NCBI GenBank assembly: GCA_028135785.1
Contig: JAOIHS010000003.1
Span: 62,001 to 126,000 of the forward strand
Direction: 5' to 3'
DNA length: 64,000 nt
From: SAR86 cluster bacterium
GTDB taxonomy: Bacteria > Pseudomonadota > Gammaproteobacteria > Magnimaribacterales > AG-339-G14
A program made the position numbers and the translations under genes. This document shows positions 1 through 8,603 of this stretch, piece after piece (within the stretch, counting starts at the first letter, position 1; each line of letters opens with the position of its first letter). The notes beneath the pieces are model-generated. The model was not told the DNA's origin, did not search any database, and worked only from the letters and a program-made list of their open reading frames with translations.

Positions 1-1693
1 GTGCCACTACCAAAGGAACACGAGAATTTGAAGTTGTTCCAGAATAAGTATAAGGCTTATCATGAATAGAATATCTACCGCCAATAAATAATTCTAAATT
101 ATCATTTAAAGGAATTTTTACATTTGCAAAAATCGCTGTGGATTGGGTCTTTAGACCAACTCTAGCAATATTTTCAAATGACCCAAGCATAGCTGCTGTA
201 AAGTTAGCAACATCTTGGTCAACTATCTTTAAAGCGCCTCGTGCTATTGGTTTAGCTCCACCAGTTACATAAGCCTGACAATTTGCGTCGGTAACACAAG
301 TATTCAGACCTGCTAAAATTGTTGCATAATTCGCACCAGTTGGGTTTAAAGCAGAAGCTCCATTTGTTATTACGCCAGTCGTCCCATCTATCGTTGAGAA
401 ACCATTAGCTATATTGTAAGCAGTCGCGTTAGCAGAAGCCCCGAATAAGACATTTTGAACACTTAAAGGGAAAGAAGTAAAATTATCGCTTCTATAACCT
501 TGATCTCTGGCTCCATAAAGGCCCACTGACCAAGGGTATTTTATAGAATCATCAGAATCAATTCTAATTTCTAGAGTGGTCGTATTGGTAGAGGAATCGT
601 GACTTTGAGTTAAACCAGCAAGACTAGTCGCATCGAAATCTCTTAATTCACCCGAGTTAACTTTATTCGCGCCAAGTATAGCTGTAACTGAAAAGTCATC
701 GTAATCCTTGCTAAGATTTAAGGCAGCTGTCATGCCTTCTGAGAAGTTATATCCTGGAGTGCTTAAAGCTTGAGAATCTTCAGACTTGTAAGAGCTTATT
801 ACCGTAGCATTTGTTTGATTAGTTACTCCGTAAGTATTCTGTGAAGATGCAGCTGCTAAGCTAGAACATACTGCTGCTGGAGTGCCTGCCGAAAACATAG
901 GTAAAAAATGTGATGCAGGGTTTTGTGAATTACAAATAAATTTTTGCTCCATCACAATTGCATCTTGATTTGATTTGCTATGGCTTAAAGAAGCATTCCA
1001 ATCTATACCTGAATCAGTTAATCCATAAAAAGCAGCTCTAAATGAGTTGTAATGAACTCCATTATCTCTTCCGGTGGTTTCTTCAAAACTAGTTCCATCT
1101 TCCTGAGATTCAGACAATGTAAATCTTGCAGAAACAGAATTAGTAATATTAGTTTCGAACATTAAAGCAAGACTTTGGTCGCCGTTGTCACCAGCTTTTA
1201 AAGAAACTTTTCCAGTTTGTTCGCCAGAAGGCTTTTTAGTTACTAAATTTACGATCCCTCCTAAAGCATTAACTCCATAGATAGCTCCTTGAGGACCTTT
1301 TAAAATTTCTAGTCGTTCTAAATCACTAAAAGAGTGCATACTTGTAGAAACTCTTGGCTGAGCAACTCCGTCAATCACAATCGCAACAGATGGGTCAGCA
1401 CCTATGTCGAATCCATAAGTACCAATACCTCTGATTCTAATACCTTTTCTAGAAGCGCCTTCACCACCGATAACTAAATCAGGTGATAGTTGATCTAAAT
1501 CAGATATATTTCTTATACCTCTTTCTTGTAGATCATCACCAGAGATTGCTGCAATAGCTGCAGCCGTATCCATAACAGTTGAAACTCTTTTTTGAGCTGT
1601 AACTGTCACTTCTTCAAATACTGCATTTTGTGCAATAGCTATTGGTGTAAGAGCTAATGATGCAAATATCATTAAATTTTTAAAATTATCCAT
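1..1693 (-). CDS. TonB-dependent outer-membrane receptor (3' end beyond window)
   Basis: Outer-membrane active-transport barrel energised by TonB. The start is the ATG at 1693, with a strong GGAGGGG ribosome-binding site just upstream. A short signal peptide (about residues 1-21, ending PIAIAQ) is followed by a TonB box (EEVTVTAQKR), then a plug domain with the usual IRGIGTYGFD and LKGPQGAIYGVNALGG segments and a GGIVNLVTKKPSG junction into the barrel. About 564 codons are present with no internal stop; the C-terminal strands lie outside the window. It is divergent from the SDR/GST/dioxygenase run, so it is the likely outer-membrane entry route for that locus. The substrate cannot be read from sequence. 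A near-palindrome at 1742-1756 lies 49 bp upstream of the start. Confidence 0.93.
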   Translation of the reverse strand, partial: MDNFKNLMIFASLALTPIAIAQNAVFEEVTVTAQKRVSTVMDTAAAIAAISGDDLQERGIRNISDLDQLSPDLVIGGEGASRKGIRIRGIGTYGFDIGADPSVAIVIDGVAQPRVSTSMHSFSDLERLEILKGPQGAIYGVNALGGIVNLVTKKPSGEQTGKVSLKAGDNGDQSLALMFETNITNSVSARFTLSESQEDGTSFEETTGRDNGVHYNSFRAAFYGLTDSGIDWNASLSHSKSNQDAIVMEQKFICNSQNPASHFLPMFSAGTPAAVCSSLAAASSQNTYGVTNQTNATVISSYKSEDSQALSTPGYNFSEGMTAALNLSKDYDDFSVTAILGANKVNSGELRDFDATSLAGLTQSHDSSTNTTTLEIRIDSDDSIKYPWSVGLYGARDQGYRSDNFTSFPLSVQNVLFGASANATAYNIANGFSTIDGTTGVITNGASALNPTGANYATILAGLNTCVTDANCQAYVTGGAKPIARGALKIVDQDVANFTAAMLGSFENIARVGLKTQSTAIFANVKIPLNDNLELFIGGRYSIHDKPYTYSGTTSNSRVPLVVA

Positions 1694-1741
1694 TGTCCCC
1701 TCCAGGATTTTTTTTTCAGAGAACATATAGTCAGTCAAAAT

Positions 1742-1756
1742 AGTGACAATATGTCA
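1742..1756. promoter_or_regulatory. operator-like near-palindrome upstream of the TonB receptor
   Basis: AGTGACAATATGTCA contains the inverted arms TGACA and TGTCA around ATA. The same 15-mer recurs with two differences at 2718-2732, upstream of the GST gene. The repetition at two promoters of one putative pathway suggests a shared repressor or activator. The regulator is not identified. Confidence 0.4.
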
Positions 1757-1924
1757 TATAGAATGTAACTTACCCCTTTGAAAATTTTTGTAAACCTTTT
1801 TTTAAATTTTTTATAATTATAAAAAACATAATTTGTTTAAAAACGAAAATATATCTAATTAAAAAAGGTTACATTAAAGATCTAAAAAAATAGTAATTTA
1901 ATTAAAAAATCTTCAGGAGAAAAT

Positions 1925-2701
1925 ATGGATTTAGGAATATCAGGTAAAAAGGCAATTGTGTGTGCTTCAAGCAGAGGCTTAGGCAAAGCTTGTGCTGAAG
2001 ATCTAGCAAAAGAAGGAGTGGAAATTGTTATCAATGGGACTAACGAAGAAAATGTTTCGCAAACTGAAACTGAATTTAAAGATAAAGGATACAAAGTATC
2101 ATCTGTTATCGGAGCCATGGAAGACAGTTCTACTAGAGAAGAATTATTAAAAGTATGCCCAGATCCAGATATATTGATAAATAATAGTGGTGGTCCTCCT
2201 CCAGGAGATTTTTTTAAGTGGAGTGAAGAAGATTTTTTAGGAGCTATTAAATCAAATTTTTCTCAATCAGCACTATTAATGCAAAAAGTCATTCCAGGCA
2301 TGAAAGAAAGAAACTTCGGACGCATTATAAATATAACTTCGGCAATGGTTAAAAATCCTCATTTAATTATGGGTCTTTCCACTTCTGCTCGTTCCGCCTT
2401 ACACGGTTTGTCAAAAGCACTTTCTAGAGAGGTTTCTCAATACAATATAACTATAAATAATTTGCTTCCTGAAAGAATTGATACAGACAGGCAAACGAGA
2501 ATAATTAATTTTCAAGCTGATCTAGGAAAAATATCATTTGAAGAGGCTAAATCAATGATGGAAAGTGATTTGGCAGCTAAACGGATGGGAACTGTTGGAG
2601 AGTTTTCTGGAATTTGTATTTTTTTGTGTTCTAAGCAGGCTGCTTATATTTCAGGTCAAAGCATTTCCGTTGATGGTGGAAATTTTGGTGGAATTTTTTA
2701 A
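1925..2701 (+). CDS. SDR-family protein lacking the canonical Tyr-Lys pair
   Basis: Short-chain dehydrogenase fold of 258 residues, preceded by AGGAGA. The Rossmann glycine motif is ASSRGLG (14-20), the NNAG-type segment is NNSGGPPPG (86-94), and Ser139 is present. At the YxxxK position the sequence is STSAR, so Tyr is replaced by Ser152 and Lys by Arg156. This matches, from memory, a FabG-like SDR subgroup with GGPPPG and a Ser/Arg active site, so it is probably not decay. It may be a reductase with altered chemistry or a non-classical enzyme. First gene of the + strand run facing the TonB receptor; the next gene starts 54 bp downstream. Confidence 0.85.
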   Translation: MDLGISGKKAIVCASSRGLGKACAEDLAKEGVEIVINGTNEENVSQTETEFKDKGYKVSSVIGAMEDSSTREELLKVCPDPDILINNSGGPPPGDFFKWSEEDFLGAIKSNFSQSALLMQKVIPGMKERNFGRIINITSAMVKNPHLIMGLSTSARSALHGLSKALSREVSQYNITINNLLPERIDTDRQTRIINFQADLGKISFEEAKSMMESDLAAKRMGTVGEFSGICIFLCSKQAAYISGQSISVDGGNFGGIF

Positions 2702-2717
2702 TCGAATTTTTAATTAA

Positions 2718-2734
2718 AGTGATATTATGTCACT
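2718..2734. promoter_or_regulatory. second copy of the operator-like near-palindrome
   Basis: AGTGATATTATGTCACT has perfect arms AGTGA and TCACT around a 7-bp centre. Its first 15 bases match 1742-1756 at 13 positions. It ends 21 bp before the GST start codon, between the SDR stop and the GST ribosome-binding site, so a bound protein could block transcription or an internal promoter. Confidence 0.4.
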
Positions 2735-2755
2735 ATTAGTTTTTAAAGGTGAAAT

Positions 2756-3556
2756 ATGTCAAAAATAATTCTTTATCACAACGGTCCATCTACTTGTTCA
2801 CAAAAAGTTAGAATGATCCTCGAACTAAAAAATATTAGTTATGAGTCAAAAATCATTGATTTATTAAATGGCGGTCAGCACGATCCGGAATATGTGAAAT
2901 TAAATCCTAATCACGTTGTCCCTACTTTGATTACTAAGGATGGAGTCTTAACCGAATCATCTTTGATCAATGAATATTTAGAAGATACTTTTCCAGAAAT
3001 TCCTGCAAGATCGACTGATCCTTTAAAAATTCATCAAATGAGGTTATGGGCAAAATATGTAGATGCCTATCATCCACAATGCGGTGCTATTACCTATGGA
3101 ATAGGCATGCGAAATATTCTTTTGATGAAATCTAAAGAAGAGTTAGAAGTGGAGCTTGAAAATATTCCCGATCCAATTAAAAGAAATACTAGACGAGATC
3201 TTATTGAGAATGGTTTGGATGCCCCTGTAGTAATTGAAGGTATAAAACAATCAAGAGTTTTCTTGGATAAATTAGAATTTGAGTTAAGTAAATCTGAATG
3301 GCTTTTTAACGATAGTTTTGGCATTGCAGATGCTGCCGCCCTTCCTTACATCATAAGATTGGAGCAACTTGCTTTAGGTGAATTATTTAACGTTAGCACT
3401 CGACCTAATATTTGTGATTGGTATGGAAAAATTAAAATAATGGAAATTTTTACAAAAGCTGTCACTGATTTTATTCCAGAACAACTAATAAGTGTTTTAG
3501 GCAAATTTGGTGAAGATCAAAAAGATCAAGTAATTTCAATCATGGAGAAAAATTAA
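2756..3556 (+). CDS. glutathione S-transferase, LigF (beta-etherase)-like
   Basis: Cytosolic GST of 266 residues. The N-terminal thioredoxin-fold domain carries STCSQKVR (12-19) where the catalytic Ser/Cys is expected, the cis-proline VVPTL (54-58) and the glutathione-contacting ESSLINEYLEDTFPE (67-81). The last segment closely resembles LigE/LigF-type lignin beta-etherases and related GSTs. The rest is an all-helical C-terminal domain. Ribosome-binding site AAAGGTG. Its stop directly abuts the next start (0 bp), so it is translated with the extradiol-dioxygenase-like gene. Possible roles are ether-bond cleavage, glutathione-dependent isomerisation of a ring-cleavage product (maleylpyruvate/maleylacetoacetate type) or dehalogenation. 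GST family is firm; reaction is inferred. Confidence 0.85.
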   Translation: MSKIILYHNGPSTCSQKVRMILELKNISYESKIIDLLNGGQHDPEYVKLNPNHVVPTLITKDGVLTESSLINEYLEDTFPEIPARSTDPLKIHQMRLWAKYVDAYHPQCGAITYGIGMRNILLMKSKEELEVELENIPDPIKRNTRRDLIENGLDAPVVIEGIKQSRVFLDKLEFELSKSEWLFNDSFGIADAAALPYIIRLEQLALGELFNVSTRPNICDWYGKIKIMEIFTKAVTDFIPEQLISVLGKFGEDQKDQVISIMEKN

Positions 3557-4567
3557 ATGCCTGTTATGAAAGCAATCGGAGTGCAGTACTGCACTCTTCA
3601 ATGTCCTGACCTAGATATTCAAGAACAATTTTTAATACATTTCGGTATGCATACAGTTGAAAAAACCAAAGACACGCTAATTATGCGTGGAGATGGATCT
3701 GAACCATTTCTAGAAGTGACTAAAAAAGGCGAAAAGAAATTTCTCGGTGCTACATTCAAAGCTGCCTCAATGGAAGATTTAGAAAAAATCAGTAAAACCG
3801 ATGCATTTTCTAATATCGAAGAATTAAATACGCCCGGCGGTGGATTTATCTCTAGAGGAATTGATCTTGATGGTATTGGTGTAGAAGTTTGTTTCGGCGT
3901 TAAAGACAGAGAAGAATATAACCCTCTTCAACCTCTACCAAGCAATGAAGGCGGACAAGTTAATAGAGTCAATCAAAGAAAGCAGTGGAAGAAAGGCACT
4001 CCTCCTACCATCATTAGATTTGGTCACTATGGAATAAATTCAAACGATATTCCAGCGGCTCTTGAATGGTATAACGAACATTTAGGCATCATTGCTACGG
4101 ATAAATTATTTCCCGGTGATCCGAATGATCCGAACACTCCTATGTTAGGAATTTTTGCTAGATTAGATAAAGGAGCAGAACCAGCCGATCACCATACTAT
4201 TTTTTGGTTACCTGCTCAGATGCAATCTGAAGGTAAGCCTGGTTTAAACCATGTATCGTTTGAAATGCTGCATATTGATGATGTTCTTAGAGGACATGAA
4301 ATATTGCAAAGAAATAAAGAAGAATTTAATTACGAATTGGAATGGGGAGTAGGAAGGCACTATCAAGGCGCACAAGTATTTGATTATTGGAGAAGTCCTT
4401 TTGAACAGACGCACGAACACCAAACTGATGGAGATTATTTTGACAACTCCGTCCCCCCTAATTTAATTGATGTCACCCAAGATGGTTTAGAGTCAGATGG
4501 ACCGGGTCCCTCTCAGTGGGGGCCAGACATTAATTTTGAGACCTTCGGTGATAAAAGAAACGGATAG
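3557..4567 (+). CDS. VOC-family extradiol ring-cleavage dioxygenase-like protein
   Basis: Two-domain vicinal-oxygen-chelate protein of 336 residues. Domain 1 is about 6-115. Domain 2 (about 153-300) carries the Fe(II) triad expected of type I extradiol dioxygenases: His157 (FGHYGI), His232 (LNHVSFE) and Glu287 (in THEHQTDGD), plus the GRHYQG motif near 267-272. With all three ligands intact it is likely an active catecholic meta-cleavage enzyme rather than a structural glyoxalase relative. It starts immediately after the GST stop. A flavin hydroxylase and an FAA-hydrolase-family gene downstream complete a hydroxylate-cleave-hydrolyse order. Substrate unknown. Confidence 0.82.
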   Translation: MPVMKAIGVQYCTLQCPDLDIQEQFLIHFGMHTVEKTKDTLIMRGDGSEPFLEVTKKGEKKFLGATFKAASMEDLEKISKTDAFSNIEELNTPGGGFISRGIDLDGIGVEVCFGVKDREEYNPLQPLPSNEGGQVNRVNQRKQWKKGTPPTIIRFGHYGINSNDIPAALEWYNEHLGIIATDKLFPGDPNDPNTPMLGIFARLDKGAEPADHHTIFWLPAQMQSEGKPGLNHVSFEMLHIDDVLRGHEILQRNKEEFNYELEWGVGRHYQGAQVFDYWRSPFEQTHEHQTDGDYFDNSVPPNLIDVTQDGLESDGPGPSQWGPDINFETFGDKRNG

Positions 4568-4592
4568 CTTAAAAAACATTTAGGAAAACTTT

Positions 4593-6140
4593 ATGATGCG
4601 ATTTATTTTACCCTTGTTTTTAGCATGCTCCGTAAATTTATATGCTTTGAAAAAACCTAATGTCGTAATTATCTTGACAGACGATCTAGGTTGGGGAGAT
4701 GTTTCATATCATGGTAGTTTTATTCCTACTCCTAATATTGATAAATTGGTTAGTCGAGGCATGGAGATGAATAGATTTTATTCAAATCCGGTTTGTAGTC
4801 CTACTCGAGCATCAATGTTAACAGGTTTGCATATTTTCAATCATGGAGTCGTAAGACCGATGATGAATCCGGCTGCCGAACAAGTCGGAATGCCCACAGA
4901 TATAAAGATAATGCCACAATATTTTAAAGAAGCTGGTTACCAAACAGCTTTGTCAGGTAAATGGCACTTAGGCATGTCGAAAAAAGAATTTATGCCTATT
5001 AGCAGGGGCTTTGATACAAGCTATGGTCACATGACAGGCGGTATTGGTTATTTCGATCATACAGCAGCTGGTCGATTGGATTGGCATAGAAATGAAGAGG
5101 CCCTTATAGAAAAAGGATATTCAACAAATTTAATAGCCAATGAAGCCATTAGAATCATTAAAAATAAAGACGATAGACCTTTATTTTTATACGTAGCATT
5201 CAATGCTCCACATACACCTATTCAAGCACCTCAAGAAAATATAGATTCTTTTTCTTACATTGAAAACGAAAGAGATCGCGTTTACGCAGCAAATGTAAAT
5301 GCACTTGACACTCAGATTGGAAAAATCATCAATTCGATTGAAGATCAAGGAATTTTAGAAGAAACGATAATTCTTTTCTTTAGTGATAATGGTCCTGTTT
5401 ATGATATTGATCCTATTGTAAAAGTAATCGCTCCAAATCTTATCAATGCTAAAGGCAACACTGCTGGTTTAAGAGGAAGCAAGACTTCTGCCCTTGAAGG
5501 GGGTATTAGAGTTCCAGCTGCAATTTGGTGGAAAGGAGTTATTGAAGACACTAAATCCGATCAATTTTTCTTTGTTCAAGACATTCTGCCAACACTTTTA
5601 GCTGCCGCCGGAATAAAAATCAAAGATGAAGTTTTTGATGGGAGAAATAAATGGCAAAATTTATTGTCGAATAAAATTCAATCACCTAGAAATGCCTTTA
5701 TTGGTGCAAGAATAATTTCAGATGAAAGAGCTCTATTCAACGATCAATGGAAGCTTTATTACAAAAAACCAGTAATGTTCCCGGTATCTGGTGCTTATAA
5801 TTTATTTAATATCATTGATGATCCTTATGAAAAAAATGATCTTTCAAAAATTGAAGTAGAAATCTTTGAAGCAATGAAAAAGACCCTTCAGGAAATGCCT
5901 GAGAGAGATGTCATTGGTAATATGAATCCAGTTCATGCTTACCTACATGGAGATGATGCTCAAGGCGGTGTTGAACTAGGTTCTCCTTGGTTGGATGGAG
6001 AATATGAATTGAACGAACCGCCATCAGCTCTATACAGCTTCTTTATAATTCTTTGGATTTTGTTACAGGCATTTAAATATCAATTAATTATTTTTTTATT
6101 CTCTACTGGGTTGATTATTTATTTTTTTAAAAGAAAGTAA
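4593..6140 (+). CDS. membrane-anchored type I (formylglycine) sulfatase
   Basis: Alkaline-phosphatase-superfamily arylsulfatase of 515 residues. An N-terminal signal peptide (1-18) is followed by the metal-binding DD pair (30-31), the formylglycine motif CSPTR with Cys68, GKWHLG (122-127, Lys123/His125) and FSDNGP. Enzymes of this class hydrolyse sulfate esters after Cys is converted to formylglycine; no maturase gene is in the window. Unusually, the C-terminus (about 479-515) is one or two hydrophobic helices ending FFKRK, which would tether a periplasmic catalytic domain to the inner membrane. It sits in the middle of the aromatic-catabolism run, so desulfation of an aryl or steroid-like sulfate is plausible. 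A phosphodiesterase or similar is less likely given the CxPTR motif. Confidence 0.88.
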   Translation: MMRFILPLFLACSVNLYALKKPNVVIILTDDLGWGDVSYHGSFIPTPNIDKLVSRGMEMNRFYSNPVCSPTRASMLTGLHIFNHGVVRPMMNPAAEQVGMPTDIKIMPQYFKEAGYQTALSGKWHLGMSKKEFMPISRGFDTSYGHMTGGIGYFDHTAAGRLDWHRNEEALIEKGYSTNLIANEAIRIIKNKDDRPLFLYVAFNAPHTPIQAPQENIDSFSYIENERDRVYAANVNALDTQIGKIINSIEDQGILEETIILFFSDNGPVYDIDPIVKVIAPNLINAKGNTAGLRGSKTSALEGGIRVPAAIWWKGVIEDTKSDQFFFVQDILPTLLAAAGIKIKDEVFDGRNKWQNLLSNKIQSPRNAFIGARIISDERALFNDQWKLYYKKPVMFPVSGAYNLFNIIDDPYEKNDLSKIEVEIFEAMKKTLQEMPERDVIGNMNPVHAYLHGDDAQGGVELGSPWLDGEYELNEPPSALYSFFIILWILLQAFKYQLIIFLFSTGLIIYFFKRK

Positions 6141-6144
6141 AAAT

Positions 6145-7668
6145 ATGGATATTAAATACGATGCAATAATTGTTGGGCTTGGTCCGGTTGGAAGCTTCAT
6201 GGCTTTGCTTCTTGAAAAACAAGGTTTAAAAGTACTGGCTTTCGATAAAGAAAAAGACATCTATCAACTCCCTAGAGCCGTCAGCATGAGTGATCAAGGC
6301 TTAAGAATGCATCAAACATTGAATCTAGAAGATATTTATATTAGAAATAGCGATGCTCCAGAAGGCGCTGGTTTTGTTGATGCAAATTTAGAATTTATTG
6401 GCGATCCTCTAATGGTCAAAGGCTTAGTAACACCAAATGGCTGGGGGCCATTGAATATGTTTCATCAGCCTTATACAGATCGAGAAATGAGAGATAAATT
6501 ATTAAACTCTAGTTGCGATATTTTAGTTGAACATGAATTGGTTGCTTTTACAGAAGAATCAGGTGAAGTTTTCAGCACTATAAAAGATGTAAATACCAAT
6601 GAAATTAAAAAAGTTACTTGTACTTATTTGATTGGTGCAGATGGAGCGAATAGTAAAGTTAGAGAATTAAACGGAATAGAACAAGAAGACTTAAATTATG
6701 ATAGAAACTGGATAATAATTGATCTTGAGGTTTTTGATGACAGCGATCTTAGTAAGATTGCTATTCAGATCTGCGATCCTAAAAGGATAGGAACTTATAT
6801 TCCTACTCATAGTCCTTTTAAAAGATGGGAATTTGAAATCTTTGAGGATGATAATATCGAAGAGTTTTCTTCTGATGCAAATATTCATAAATTAATCTCC
6901 CCTTGGTTACAACCAGATCAATATAAAATTCTTAGAAAAGCTGTCTATCAATTTAATTCAGTTCTAGCTAATGAGTTCCAAAAAGATAATTGTTTTTTAA
7001 TCGGAGATTCAGCTCATCAAAATCCCCCTTTCATGGGAGAAGGAATGATGACTGGTTGTCGCGATGCGATGAATTTATCCTGGAAAATAGGTATGAAACA
7101 TAACTATGCTCTTGATAGAAGTTTATTAAACAGTTATCAGGTTGAAAGAAAGCCACATGCTAAATTTATTGTAGAAAATTCTTTGGGTATTGGACTTTTA
7201 ATGGAAGCTTATGCTCACACTCCTAATATTGAGGACGTGCCACCTGAATTAGTAATGAAAGGATATGCATCTTTTGTTATACCGCCTCTTGATGAAGGTA
7301 TATTTTTTAAAGGTAAATCGGATCCAAGTAACATGTCTGGCGAGCTATTTCCTCAACCGGTTAAATATATTGATGAGCAAGTTGCTGAAAGATGCGATTA
7401 TTTACTGGGTAATAATTTTGCCTTAGTATCTAGGAGCAAAATCAAACTATCTGATGATGAAAGTTCATTTCTTACTAAAATAGGTTCAAAAATAATCACT
7501 CTTGATAAAGACATGGTTGAAAGCAATATATGGATGTCTTCAATGATTGCTGAGGATAGAATTTATATAATTAGACCAGATAAATATGTTTTTGGCTCAA
7601 CGACTGAAGACATTTCTTTGGCCGAATTAATTCAAGATTTAAAATCTAGAATAGGATTTAATAATTAA
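6145..7668 (+). CDS. FAD-dependent aromatic monooxygenase, MhpA/PheA-like
   Basis: Class A flavoprotein hydroxylase of 507 residues. It has the N-terminal dinucleotide fold GLGPVG (11-16), the DG motif in LIGADGANSKVREL, and the GD motif GDSAHQNPPFMGEGM that binds FAD ribityl and shapes the active site. The C-terminal thioredoxin-like tail typical of the MhpA/phenol hydroxylase group is present. Such enzymes ortho-hydroxylate phenolic rings with NAD(P)H and O2, creating the catechol that an extradiol dioxygenase cuts. It begins 4 bp after the sulfatase stop. Cytoplasmic. Family firm; substrate inferred from neighbours. Confidence 0.88.
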   Translation: MDIKYDAIIVGLGPVGSFMALLLEKQGLKVLAFDKEKDIYQLPRAVSMSDQGLRMHQTLNLEDIYIRNSDAPEGAGFVDANLEFIGDPLMVKGLVTPNGWGPLNMFHQPYTDREMRDKLLNSSCDILVEHELVAFTEESGEVFSTIKDVNTNEIKKVTCTYLIGADGANSKVRELNGIEQEDLNYDRNWIIIDLEVFDDSDLSKIAIQICDPKRIGTYIPTHSPFKRWEFEIFEDDNIEEFSSDANIHKLISPWLQPDQYKILRKAVYQFNSVLANEFQKDNCFLIGDSAHQNPPFMGEGMMTGCRDAMNLSWKIGMKHNYALDRSLLNSYQVERKPHAKFIVENSLGIGLLMEAYAHTPNIEDVPPELVMKGYASFVIPPLDEGIFFKGKSDPSNMSGELFPQPVKYIDEQVAERCDYLLGNNFALVSRSKIKLSDDESSFLTKIGSKIITLDKDMVESNIWMSSMIAEDRIYIIRPDKYVFGSTTEDISLAELIQDLKSRIGFNN

Positions 7669-7684
7669 TAACATAGGAGAAAAA

Positions 7685-8590
7685 ATGAGTTATAAACTAG
7701 GAAATATAAATAATAGAGCTGTCCTAATTAAAGCCGATCAGTATTATGATGTTGAGTCTATATCTAAGAATGCTGTCAGCTCCAATACAGTTGAGGCGTT
7801 ATCAAAAGCAAAAGAATTAAATGATTTATCTGCAAACCTAGAAAATGAAAGCCCAACAGGTCATCTATCAGATGTTGTGTTAGGCAATCCAGTCCCGGAT
7901 AGTAAAAACTGTTACGCAGTGGGTTTGAATTACAGAAAGCATGCCGAAGAAAGTGGTATGGAAATTCCAGATGCACCTATGGTATTTACTAAGCATACAT
8001 CTTGTTTCGTTGGACCAACCGCAAATGTTGAAATGAGAAGTGACTTCGTTGATTGGGAGGTTGAGTTAGTTATAGTCATCGGTAAAGAAGGAAAGGATAT
8101 AGCTAAAGAAAATGCTTGGGATCATGTAGCTGGAATGTGTGCAGGACAAGATATTTCCGATCGCCCTGCTCAATTTGTGAGTCAACCGCCAATGTTTAAT
8201 TTAGGAAAGTCTTTTGATACTTTTGGTCCTATGGGGCCTTATCTGACATCCCCAGATTCTTTAAAAAATCCCTCTAGTCTGAATATAGAATGTCAGATTA
8301 ATGGTGAGACTGTTCAAAAAGATAATACCGATGACTTGATATTTGATATCCCGACAATCATAAATTATTTATCAGAAATAGTTACTCTAAAAACGGGCGA
8401 TACTATATGGACTGGTACACCAGCCGGTGTTGGAATTGCTCAAGGTAGATTTCTTAAGGATGGAGATATCATTACTACTTCTATAGAAGGATTGGGAACT
8501 ATGGAAAATAAATGTATCAGAGTTTCAGATCACTCTAGAGCTGATATTATTCCTGAGTTCTTAAAGGGAATGATGAAACCAAAAGAATAA
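7685..8590 (+). CDS. fumarylacetoacetate hydrolase (FAH)-family protein
   Basis: FAH/HpcE/MhpD-type fold of 301 residues with a strong TAGGAGA ribosome-binding site. The catalytic core carries the metal ligands Glu125 and Glu127 (DWEVELVIVIG) and Asp156 (CAGQDISDR), with the signature GDTIWTGTPAGVG towards the C-terminus. Family members hydrolyse C-C bonds in ring-cleavage products, hydrate dienoates or decarboxylate oxalocrotonate. It lies 16 bp after the flavin monooxygenase and is the natural last catabolic step of this run. Which of the three chemistries applies cannot be decided from sequence. Confidence 0.88.
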   Translation: MSYKLGNINNRAVLIKADQYYDVESISKNAVSSNTVEALSKAKELNDLSANLENESPTGHLSDVVLGNPVPDSKNCYAVGLNYRKHAEESGMEIPDAPMVFTKHTSCFVGPTANVEMRSDFVDWEVELVIVIGKEGKDIAKENAWDHVAGMCAGQDISDRPAQFVSQPPMFNLGKSFDTFGPMGPYLTSPDSLKNPSSLNIECQINGETVQKDNTDDLIFDIPTIINYLSEIVTLKTGDTIWTGTPAGVGIAQGRFLKDGDIITTSIEGLGTMENKCIRVSDHSRADIIPEFLKGMMKPKE

Positions 8591-8603
8591 GGTCTGTCTA
8601 ATA

